DNA from: Balanoglossus misakiensis
Taxonomy: Eukaryota > Hemichordata
Assembly (NCBI GenBank): GCA_040954595.2
Contig: CM082581.2
Coordinates: forward strand, 10,416,001 to 10,480,000
Direction: 5' to 3'
DNA: 64,000 nucleotides
Part shown: positions 11,285 through 22,400 of the stretch, piece by piece
Position numbering within the stretch: the first letter of the stretch is position 1
Layout: each line of letters opens with the position of its first letter
The notes under the pieces: generated by a model
What the model saw: only the letters and a program-made list of their open reading frames with translations
Told to the model about the DNA's origin: nothing
Databases searched by the model: none
Program-made: the position numbers and the translations under genes

Positions 11285-12219
11285 ATATCAATGAATTTTG
11301 TATACATAAACCGAGAGAAAACAGGGTATTCCCATCCTACTTTTTGAGTTAGGGGAGTCTAAAATATTGTGGAAATTTCTGAGTCAGCACTTTTCTTGCA
11401 GGTTCCTATGGTGAAAAGATCTGAACAGTTCTATAAAAAATTCAACCAGGTGACATTAGTGTTTTCTTTATATCAATTATCATTTAATAACTCCTCTTTT
11501 GGCACCTTTTCTGAAAATTTCAAGAATAACAATATTATAACAGTACACTGTTTTCTCAAAATTCTACCTGCAAGGCTATGGAATGTGATAACCATTGCAC
11601 TGCATCTGGTAGTCATACGTGACTGGCTTTCGATATGATAGTGAGATTTGCAATTCGTTACTTGGCGGTTGAACATGTTAAAAGCTCCATCTTGAACATG
11701 TTGAAGACAATCTCATGATGAAACTTACCTTAAATATCATGCGATCAGGGCCTGACTCACACACAAAATACGCTCATGTATGGCAACAAAAAATCAGCGA
11801 CTGGCATTTAAGAAATCGCCACAGCCCACCTTTTGAGTTCCACGTATTATGCAAAGTGAGCATGCGCAATTGAAGTTAATATGTTACAATTAAATTGCAT
11901 TGTGAATCGACTGCACTATGTCACATATACACTGCAAATTGACATTATTATTCCATCGTTGAGATATACTTACGGACTTTGGGGTTCTCATCACTTTTTC
12001 CGCGGCCCAAACTACTCCACAACCTCATAAACTGGAGGCCTCTAAAACTGTGGACACATAAAAGGCTGAGACGCCTGGGGTGTTTTTTTGTTTCACTTCA
12101 GTTCGCATTATTTCAATCAGTCAATCCATATTTAAAATCAAACATTAACTTAAGCAGGCCAGTATGAAATACTGCGATATAGCCTAGATGAAAGTTTTGG
12201 ACTGTAGTTGTATTGTGTT
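11285..12219. other. Spacer between duplication units
   Basis: About 0.9 kb that belongs to neither duplicate. No coding exon, splice-bounded frame or repeat family is recognised. It probably contains the upstream region of copy A and the end of the 3' flank of copy B. Confidence 0.5.
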
Positions 12220-15200
12220 AATTTTGGATTACTGTTAATTCAGAAGAATTTCAGTAAATCTGGCCTGTGAGTGTCTCAAAGTAGGAACAACATGTCTTTC
12301 AAGGACTTTATGACATCAAATAATTTTTTATTTCTAAAGGAATATATTGACTTGTAAAGATGTTAATAAAATATACGAACAAACTTTATCTGTGAGTGGT
12401 GTCAATTTCATTGACATGTTTATTGTCTAATTTCTGATATGCAAATATTACAAAAAATCAGAAATATACATTTCAACTGGATAAATGCATTTCTAAAAAT
12501 CTATCCCACTAGTTTTGAACCATGGGAATACATGTACATTTAGAACAGTTCTTTTTATGGTTTTGATCTTGTAAAATTATTGTATTGAAAGTAGATCTTC
12601 ATCTCACAAGTTTAAATGTTACATCTGCTAATGGTAGAATTGTTTTCAAATCTAATACACTATATATGTCTACGGTATTTACAAATGTGGTTTTACAAAA
12701 AATGTAGATCCAAAACACACAGAATACCATACTGCCTAATTAAATATTTTAAAGCATTCTGAATCATTTATATTCACAGATTGTGCGTATAGGTGTAATA
12801 GAAATTCTTCAGAATCATAATGTAAAACCTTCCTGAATTACTGGTAGTTACATTTCCGCAAGTTGAATAAGTTTCTGTTTTGGAATAGATTACAGATAGT
12901 ATTCAAAAATCCATTTACACAAGTATACAGTATGACAATAAGAAAATGAGACGATAAAACTTCTTTGTCTCTCAGGATTCTGTGGCAATATATTTCAGCA
13001 TGAAAAGCAGTTTTTAAATTGTCTTTACAACTAAGATGAACCCGAACGTTGAATGATTCTTCTTCTGAATTCATTTTTGATAAGATCTGTGCTTTCAGAG
13101 TCGATGTTGACCAGGCGTATTTCCTGCAATGATCTCCGTTCTCCCGGAATGTTCAGAAATTCTGCCACAGCATTGAATATCATCTCGGCACACACAGGCT
13201 TGGGCACACCATAGATTCCAGAACTGACTGCCGGTATTGCTATCGATTTCACTCCCAAAACTTCATCAGCGCACCTTAGACAATTCAGGAATGTCTGTTG
13301 AAGGCAGGCCATACATCTCCCCTTGTCGCGATAATCACTCCATCTTGGTCCAACTGCGTGTATTACATGGCGACATGGTAACATATAACCGCGTGTTGGT
13401 ACGACATTGCCGGTCTCTATGGATCCAAAACTTAGTACGAGATCATCACATTTTCTGTCTAACTCTCTTCCTGCTTTGCGTGCAATGGCCAGAGCAAGTC
13501 CACCGATGTGTTGAAGATTTTCATTGGCTGCATTGACTATTGCACCAGTATCTTCTGCTGTCAAATCACCCTTATACACTTTTATTTCTATTCCCATTGA
13601 GGTGATGATCCGAAGTTTACCATGGGTCTCTTCTACAAATCCAGAAATTGTATCAGTGTCTGAACTGGTGCCTGCAGGGTATGATTCCAATTCGCCACGG
13701 TCACTTGTACCAGGAAAATTTGGGGAAGACCATGTCTTATGTTTTCCATGGCGTCTTCCAATACCTTTGCCCCCTGATGCAGCATGCACTGTATCAGTTC
13801 CCCCCTCCTCCTCATCATCATCACCGTCAGAATCAGATTTCGATGCATCCATACCCAGGAAACGTTTCACTGTGTTCTCTGCGGCTTCAACTTCTTTTGA
13901 ACTCTGTGCATAGAATATGATCTGATTTCCTCTCATTGTGGTGAATACACTTGGATGTTTCACCTGAGCTTCACCACCAGCTGCTGCCAGTAGTTTATCA
14001 GATGTACTTGTCAAGGACCTGTGTTTGATACTGTGATGGTGTTTCCTGTACAAGTCAATCAGTTTGTCTTGTGCTGTTTGCATATCTTTCCTTTGATGTG
14101 AATTCCCAGTGAATTCCATGTGTATCTTACAATCTGCCCCTACAGCTGCTGATTTGTTAATCTTCACATTGTACTCTTTCTCGATCTTTTTTATTTCCTT
14201 ACCATGCACATGCCTGATATATGCAAACACATCTGAATTTACAGAGAACTCATTTGATTTCATGTCAACATCCTTGGTGTCAAACTTTGACTCATATTCA
14301 GTTGTTGGGCCTCCACTTTCGATTGGTGATTTACTTCTATAACTACCAAAACGTGCGGGTTTACTTGTGGTGCGTCCATAGGCCGTAGATTTTGTATCGG
14401 ATGAACTTCTGTGTTTGGGAGTCATCTCTGCTTCCTCAGCAGTTGTTGGGCGTCCACTTTCGATTGGTGATTTACTTCTATAACTACCAACACGTGTGGG
14501 CTTATGTGTTTTACTTGTGCTGCGTCCATAGGTCGTAGATTTTGTATCGGATGAACTTCTGTGTTTGTGGGTCATCTCTGCTTCCTCAGCTTTTTGACTG
14601 AGGTAGTGCTCTACCATGAACTCTTCAAGATATTCTTGGGCTTTCTTGAATGCTAGGTAATTGTCACTGCTGATACCAATTCCGGAACCTTCAGATGAAC
14701 AGCTCACACCTGTTTTTTCTAATGATTTAATCAGATCTATTTTACCACCAGAAATCCCTTCTAAGCATTTCAAGAATTGGCTTGGTATTGTTCCTTGTAG
14801 ATCTACCAGAGGCTGAAGAAGAATTAAGATCGGTTCAAGATGATAAAAACTTAGGCAAAAATTTTAAATATCAGAGATTATCAAGACCATGCACATTTGG
14901 TAATATACTTTGCATATGAATATCAGAATATTTAGTTTTCATAAAAAGAGTCAGCACATACCTCTGGTGGTTTTCGGTACACAGTAACTTCACTGCCATT
15001 GACTTTAAAAGTTTTCAACCGACGCATTTTATCAGCAGCTGCCATTAAAAGAAAAAAAAATTAAGAATGAAAACAAAATAATCAAGATCAACTCCTTGAC
15101 AGGATTATTTATATATCCAAAATTATGTTTAGATTCTGTTATGGAGGGTAACTATAAGAATCATGCTATTTCTTGCTGTTCAGAATTTGATGATGACATG

Positions 15201-16285
15201 TTCAATGATATGTCAGTTTTCACAAAAAATTGCGACTGTTGTTTTATTCAAATGTCAATTAATATCTGAGGAAGTTACTAGGGGTGCATAGTCTTGTCTT
15301 CTTCTCAGAGATATTAAATAGCAATTTGGTATTTTTTGAGAATCATACTTTGTTAAACACAGTTACTGCTGTCATAATCTTATCACATGACAAGGCCATG
15401 TCAGCCAATCAGAGACCTGGATTGCCCTGGATTATAACTCATCCCACTATACAGGTACTCAATATACTCACCCTCTTTGTTTGAAAATGTTGCTATGGCA
15501 ACATCTGTTCTTCTGGAAGATATTGGAAATGTAACATCAACAAGTTTTTCACTCATGGAAGATTGCAAGGCATCTGCGATGTCATTTTTGTGTGCACCGG
15601 ATTTTAAACCTGTCACAACAATGCTGCTTTCGTCTGAGTAACTCATCTTTTTGAGATTTCTGTAAGTGAGAACTGACCGATGTTTACTTAATCCACTAAA
15701 TCCGTGGATGGGGCACAAAGATTAAGTCGTTAGCAGGTGCTTAATGGGAAATGCGATAGCTTGTATTCTGGATTAGCAACTGATAAGACAGGTGGAGGTA
15801 ACACAGAAAAATAAACAAGCACAAAGACTGTTCATCAAGTAATGTTTATTGGGGGGGGGGGGGATGCAGGAACTCCGCCATTTATAACTTTCATGTTTGC
15901 AGCCCCCTGTGGTTGGAGACCGAGTTGGACCGCAAGCAAAACGTTACAAAGCTTTTTTAATACAGCATGATTCGCCTGCGTTTGCAAGTTGTTGGCTTGT
16001 GCCTTTATATACAGCACGGGCTCTACATTGCTGCAGTTTTGCAGCCCCTCCGTCTCCCCTAGGGACGAGGGCTCTACACTACAGCTTCGTGCATAGTCTC
16101 CTTGAACATCGAGGGAAAGTTCTCATACTCACGACAATCGCTGTCTCCCCGAAAGTGGAGCTCTCTTCTTAAAAAGATTCCACACGAAACTAAAGAAAAT
16201 GGCGAGCGTGTGTCCGTTGCAGATCACAAGGTACATTTCGGAAACTTTATTTCGTTAGCTGCGCAGCCTTCACGATCACATATAT
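12220..16285. repeat. Direct duplication unit B (about 4 kb)
   Basis: Partner of unit A at 7318-11284, same orientation. Unit B keeps the macro-domain segment that A lacks, at about 13042-13665. It lacks the 30-base in-frame insertion found in A's first exon and the extra exon-3 pieces. Its right border lies directly beside the kappaB site at 16291, so the site is not part of the duplicated sequence. Confidence 0.85.
13031..15646 (-). CDS. Copy B: RRM-KH-macro domain protein related to PARP9/PARP14/DTX3L N-termini
   Basis: Three exons join exactly in frame: 15472-15646, 14962-15038 and 13031-14812, giving about 677 residues. Residues 1-85 form an RRM/NID-like unit (SSIVVTGLKSGAH, then LKTFKVNGSEVTVY). 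A KH-like unit follows (KSLEKTGVSCSSEGSG). Then come two diverged 47-residue linker repeats and a second KH-like unit (KEYNVKINKSAAVGADCKIH) with an acidic DSDGDDDEEEGG tail. The macro domain (about residues 490-677) starts IEIKVYKGDLTAED. It has the ADP-ribose loop AIVNAANENLQHIGGLALAI and the second loop AIPAVSSGIYGVPKP. Both Asn of the NAAN motif, the following His and the aromatic residue of GIYG are present, as in hydrolytic macro domains of PARP9, PARP14 and MacroD type. No ART domain follows; the gene stops right after the macro domain. Expected role: reading or removing protein ADP-ribosylation. The ATG exon is preceded by an acceptor (cttacag), implying a 5' UTR exon. Confidence 0.85.
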
Positions 16286-16290
16286 ATTTT

Positions 16291-16302
16291 GGGGGAATCC
16301 CC
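16291..16302. promoter_or_regulatory. kappaB-type site, near-palindromic
   Basis: GGGGGAATCCCC fits the NF-kappaB consensus GGGRNNYYCC on both strands. It lies 182 bases before the PARP14-like start codon and begins at the edge of the duplicated block, so copy A's promoter lacks it. Confidence 0.6.
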
Positions 16303-16388
16303 GGTCCAATTATGCAATTTCATTGGATCCCTCGCAAGCTTGTTGATGACGTCATTTCACGTTGACCAATAGCAGGAGACCAGACACT

Positions 16389-16399
16389 GGGGATTTCCC
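16389..16399 (+). promoter_or_regulatory. Second kappaB-type site
   Basis: GGGGATTTCCC is a close match to the NF-kappaB/Rel consensus and lies about 85 bases before the PARP14-like start codon. Two sites about 90 bases apart in one short intergenic region are unlikely by chance, but binding has not been shown. Confidence 0.6.
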
Positions 16400-16483
16400 A
16401 GAACCAGGAAGTAGCTTCAACTCAGAAGGTGTGTGACTTGTGCCGTATATTCCGACGTACGTAGCTTCGCTACCGAGGCCATT

Positions 16484-19400
16484 ATGGCCCTGGCGAAGAA
16501 TTCGGTGTTAGTTTACGGTATACCGAAAGAAGTAGGCATAGAAACGGCCAAATCGAAGTTAACGATTTACTTCCAAAAGAAGCAGATATCGGGAGGAGAT
16601 GACGTCGCTTTCGTTGAGGCAGTGGAAGAGATTGATCTGACAAGAAGTGTGGACAAAATAGACGAATCTCGTGCTTTCATCGTCGTATTTAAAGCTTGCA
16701 AAGGTAATTATGATATCCGGAACAACATTCAAACACTTTACATACAATAATTTCAAATGGCTGGTCAAAGTAAGGACCACTAATTTTTACTATCAATTCA
16801 GACTAGTAGAAACGCATTGATAAATGTTGTCGCGGATCTGTTGTGTTGGGGTGGGCCCACTGTGCAACTAAAGGAAAACAACCCATCTGGGGAGTAGGAG
16901 GGATCCGTAGCATGCATACTACACAATGCAGGAATCAAACTGACTGCGAATCAGGCTTCAGTCAGTTTGATTCCTGCGCCCCACGTGACACAATGTACCA
17001 TATTTTTGTCATCAAAATTATGTATGTGAGAAGCATCCCTTGATGCAGCCTCCTTGACAACACGCAGCACATATCAAGCAACACTGCAAGTATAACACAA
17101 CAACCCCCAAACACAACAGCATCTATAAACATACAATTTACAAACAAGACAAGTTAAACAAAATGATAATCAACATTTTAAAAAAGCCATGATTGTTTTT
17201 ATAGGAGCAGCGGCTACTGCCCTTTGTGCAGAACCAAAAGAACACAAAATCAAATTCAGATTTGAAGAGGGGAAGAGGAAAGTCCAACTTAATATACAGT
17301 CATGTCCGTCGGAATTGGAGGCAGCCATTTTCAAAAAGAAGAGTAATGACCCCAACATTCACAACCATGCAAATGAGGTAAGATATATCTAGCATATTTC
17401 AAAACAGGACTTTGACCAAATGTACGTCCACCCCCTAACACAACCTGAACAAACATAGACGTATAGCTTCTGGCTTAATTACAATGGCGCAGGGATTTTG
17501 CTGTTCTCATTCTGCTGCTCTTTTCGCAACAAAACGGCGACACCATGTAGACCCAACCAAAAATGGAAGCTATGTCTACATATTAATGCTCTCAAAACAA
17601 AAGGTGGTCAAATTTAGACAACGCCTAATACATGGAACCCAAAGTACATTTTTACTGGTAATGGTTAAACGTCAATGCAAGATCTTTAAACTGATAACAT
17701 ATGTAGGGCATTCGAATTATTAACGATAAGAAAAGTACCATTATAATGCAGTAACTATTCTTGTTGAATGTGAGGTAAAAAGAAAGAAATTGTGCTTGGG
17801 TGAATAAACTATTTTATGCTACGTGAGTTGAGATTAAAGGGTTAGTAGGTCATCTTTTTGTCAACAGTGTGCATATCTTGCATTTAATGCCACATACCAC
17901 AATCAAATTCTTCTGGGTATTTGGATTTGAGTCAAATTCAAAGAAATGTATTTCAGCGAAACATGGGCCAGGAATCCCATATCACATAGTCCATGACACT
18001 ACCATGACTCATGAAGGTCACAGAATTCGTAGAATCTGAAATGAAAGTGATGTACAATACCTACCAGTGCAGTGCTTTCTGTTTATTTTGGTTGCTGCCT
18101 GCAATCTACTGTATTTCAATAATAATCTTAGTCTAGCAGTATGTTCATAATCAATGCATTTCTTTTTTGTGTTTTTTTTTATGGTGCATTTACCATTTTG
18201 CCTAATTCTGGCTTCTTTCATTTCATTTTGTTGAAAGATAGTCCCTCAGTGCTACGCTGTACTAGTGGATCAAAACAAACCAGTTTTAAAAAAACGACAT
18301 CAAAATTTGATTTTTATGAGTACATGTATAATCACTAATAGTCATTCATATGTTTCGACTATAATGCATCTTCAGTTTCTTTTTTATTTTCGGTTAAATT
18401 TGGGTGGGTGTGTGCATTTTCCTTTGTACACTTCTAGGAACCACGAAAATGAAAGTAAAAACAGTTATTATAAAAAATTGTTTTGCAAAGTTAGAAAAAA
18501 AATGTAGACAGTGTAGAAGATATTAAAGTTTTCCTGTTTTCTAAATAAACTGTATCAAAAATAATGGAGAGTTTATTTCTCACATTTGAATAGTCTTAAT
18601 CAAGTTCTCAGTACAGGGAGTATCTGGTAAATATTATTTGTAGAATTTTTTAAAAGTTAATGTGGACTATTTTGATAGAAAATAGATAATTATAAGAAGC
18701 TATGTTGCATGTTAAACGGTGGAGATCATGCCAGAATGTTGATAATTTGGTCTAATTACGGTCTATCGTGAATTGTTAAATTTCAGGAGAAACATGATGC
18801 AACTGGTGAAGTGACAGGAACAGCAAAACAGAATTTATTGTTGGGAAATAAGCAAGTCATGTCGCAAAACTTTGCAGATCAACCAACCAATCATCCCGTT
18901 GCTGCATTTAGTCATGAACCAGCGAAGCCCCCCATTGGTTTATCTGCCGGCTTGACAATGACTCAGCCAAAGAACCAGCCAATGGGCCCTGCACCACCTG
19001 GTTTTACAACAGGTGACATAGGAAGTTATTCATTGTTTCCTGAAACCCAAACCCAAAGTGTGGATCAACTGGGTCTTCGACATCTGTGGGAGTCTAACAT
19101 GCCCCAGGACCAGAGTTTGTATAATAAAACATCAGCTTTGACCAATCAAGAAAAGCAACATCCACAAGGAGATCTTGCTCCCCAAATGGACAGGGCACCT
19201 GGGTCTAGAATGGCAATGCGTTTTCCCGGTGGTGCCGTGAGGCAACCACAGTGTGGAACAGAGGTGGAAAGTTATTCTGAGCAAAAACCAGTCGACTTGA
19301 TCCAGTCCACTCAACAGGCCATGGGCTACGGTCATTTCAGTGCTGCTGGGCAGTCGCAATATGAAACCAAGCATGGGGTTTTGAAGACTGTACAGCAACA

Positions 19401-22400
19401 GGAACGTGTGACTGGGCCAGATAAGCGACTACAACTAGTTCAAGATGGAGGTCATCTGGAAACGCGTTCACAGTTTGATGGAAAACAGCTTCCCACACCA
19501 CCGCAACTTCAAGGACAAGGTCATCGTGTGCCACACCCACACACTGTCCAGAAGCCAATTCCACTACAAGTTCAAAGAGAAGGTCCTCCAATGATACATC
19601 CACAAGGTGCTTACAAACAGCATCCATTTCCACAACTGAACCAAGAACAAGTTCAACTGATGGCACCACAAGAACCTCGGCAGTTTCCAGTCGTTCAACA
19701 GCAACAGAACCTAGACATGCAGACCCTGACAGGAATGCAGCCACCATTACTGGATGCTGCAGCGGGGGTCAATCCTGTAATGCTGCAGTTCATGAAGAGT
19801 CTATCTGTTGAACAGCAGCAACTGTTTCTACAAGCTTCTGTTGCTGCTAAGGTACCATCATCAGGAACTGACAGCCCATCCCTGGATTCTATCAACCAAG
19901 CCCACGTCCAGATGCTTGGGGGTGTGCGACAGCCTGAGTTACCGATCCCAAGGGGTGTTGCTGGTCCATATGGTAAAACTCAACAAGCCTATCAACGGCA
20001 GCCGAACCAGCAGTTTGTCATGGGAACACAACAGCCTGAAACACTGAGACATACTCCACAAACCACACAAGGTAAAAATTTGTTTGTGATTCTATACTCA
20101 AACGAGAGAGCAATATGCTACTGTGGTTTCCAAGCCATTTAATCATTTCCCAAATTTCAGCAAAACGTTTCTTCCATTCACAGAGCTGACTGAAGACACG
20201 GCAGATGAAGAAGATAGCTGCACTGTTGAAGTAACTGGGTTTGGAACTATCAGGCCAGATATGTTGAAAGTGTACTTTGAAACTGAACATCGATCCGGAG
20301 GGGGAAGTGTCTCCAACTGTGAAATGAAGAGTGAAGATGTCATGGTCATCACATTTGAAAGTCCGGATGGTGAGCATTGCGGGAAAACATTTGTATTGTA
20401 TATAAATTATATTAACTAACAGAGTCAAATTATTTCACTGATATTTGGTGACTTTTTCATTATATCTGTCTTGATATTTAAATAAGACCATTTTTATTAA
20501 CAGATATTATTGCAAAACTGCACAAAAAGTAATTGGTTGAAAGATGCTTGCTTCATAAACTATACACTGAAGGAAGTGTTTTGGTCTTGTACGACTTTAA
20601 CATAGAATGGACTTTATTTTATTCCATCAGTGGCTAATCGTGTTGTTCAGAAGGAACACATCATGGGCACCAAGACATTGGTGCTGAAGAAAGTCGCCGT
20701 TCCAAGGACATTTGAGGAAAGTGCAGGAATTATATCCAGCAGTGATGAAGGTAGGTATAGTCGGGTTCATAGTAACCACCTCCATTTTATGAAGCAAGTT
20801 ACAACTTGTGCATGGAGAAGGAGACTATCCATTATGTTACATGTTGTATTCAGAAAGATAGTTAGTACATAATCTGTTTTTCCCATGGTCTAAATTGCAT
20901 CTCAGAAATGGCAAGTGAAGAAGATGAACCATTGAATGATGCGGTTGAAGTGACAGGAATGGATTGGGGCAAAAATAGTCTTGAAGTCCTCCAACTTTAC
21001 TTTGAAAGCAAACGAGCTCGTGGAGGTCCTGTCAAAAGTACCCAAGTATTGGCTGATGGCAAGAAGCTTCTCATTACATTTGAAGATCCTGAAGGTATTT
21101 TTTTTATATTGATTCGGAAAGTAAAGCAGTTAAAGTTAGAATTGACTGCTATATCTTGTTATAATCATTGAAAAGGGATCTGATATTTTGTTATGTGATG
21201 ATGTAAATTGTACCAGATGTGACAGCTGGTTAATTAACGACAGTCTTTTGACATTATTTGACCTTGAAAGTTTATTGGTTTGTATTTACCTGGTCACAAC
21301 ATGGCTGCTTCCTTGTTATATTCACCTACATTAGAAATGGGAGCAACAGTGCCCTTGGTGCTATTTTTCTGTCTCCTCTGACTTTTGAAACTCGCGAATG
21401 TAAATCTGATGTGTGATAGAAAAAAGAGTAATAAAGTTTAATTGAATTCTCACAGTTGTGCCCAGGGTTCTGGAACATTCCCACAAATGCCAAGGTGTGG
21501 TGCTGACAGTCTCATTACCCGTACAGAAGAAGAGACGTCCCATGCTCCCCAGAGACAAGAAAGCAGTCCTACTGAAAGGGGTGTCCGACACCACAAACAG
21601 AGAGACAATCGAATTGTTCATGGAGAACTGTACTGGTATAGAAGAAAAGCCTGCCTTGTTTTCTGGTGACCAATCCGGTGTTGTACTACTCAGATATTCC
21701 CAAAGTATCCCAAGTAAGTACTACACAGTTCGAAGTATTGTTCGAAGATTAGCTGCAGGAATATGCCACAAAATGAATCCCAGTGGTGGAGGCTAAATGC
21801 CATTAAGAAAACCACCCCTTTAATAAAAGTTAGGTTTTAAAGCAATTAACTTTACTCTTACTTACAGATTTTGACAGAGTTATCCAAAAGGTTGCCAAGA
21901 AAAAATTAAACAAAGTGAATATATCAGCAGAGGCAGTGTACATGACTGACTCCATTCTGGTCCAGAAAATACCACGTAATGTGTTGGAAGATACAATATG
22001 TTTGTATTTTGAAAGTAGACGAAGTGGTGGAGGTGATGTGGAAGATATCGTATTTGATAAAGAGAAGAAGTTGGCCGTGGTTTGTTTCAAGGATTACAAA
22101 GGTACAGTGTCACTTTGTGTCATCTCAGTATTGTGTCCTATTGAAGGTATTTTAGATCTCTAACAAGTCTGTCTGTTTTGTTCAAACAAAATGACATTAT
22201 TGTTCTGTTTGAATTGTCATCTCTTTAATAGTCATCAACACAGTTCTGCAGAAAAGTCATATCTTGAACAATGTCCAGCTGGATGTGCAGCCATACCATG
22301 AATGCCTTGGACACGAATGCATCGAGGACAGTGACAGAGAAACATCTCAGTTGCCTAGCAACAGACAGCCACCTGACCAATCAAAAGAGGCACATAAGAG

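Larger units (their letters stand above)
16286..16483. promoter_or_regulatory. Part of the shared region between copy B and the PARP14-like gene
   Basis: About 840 bases separate the start codons of two head-to-head genes (15646 on the minus strand, 16484 on the plus strand). This unduplicated part contains two kappaB-type sites and an inverted CCAAT element (accaatag near 16364). No TATA box is obvious at a fixed distance from either gene. The arrangement suggests co-regulation; that is inference. Confidence 0.5.

Noticed and set aside
16185-16201. Interferon-response-like GAAA repeats before the mini-exon
   Set aside because: Spacing of the GAAA words does not fit the GAAANNGAAA consensus, and it differs between the two duplicates.
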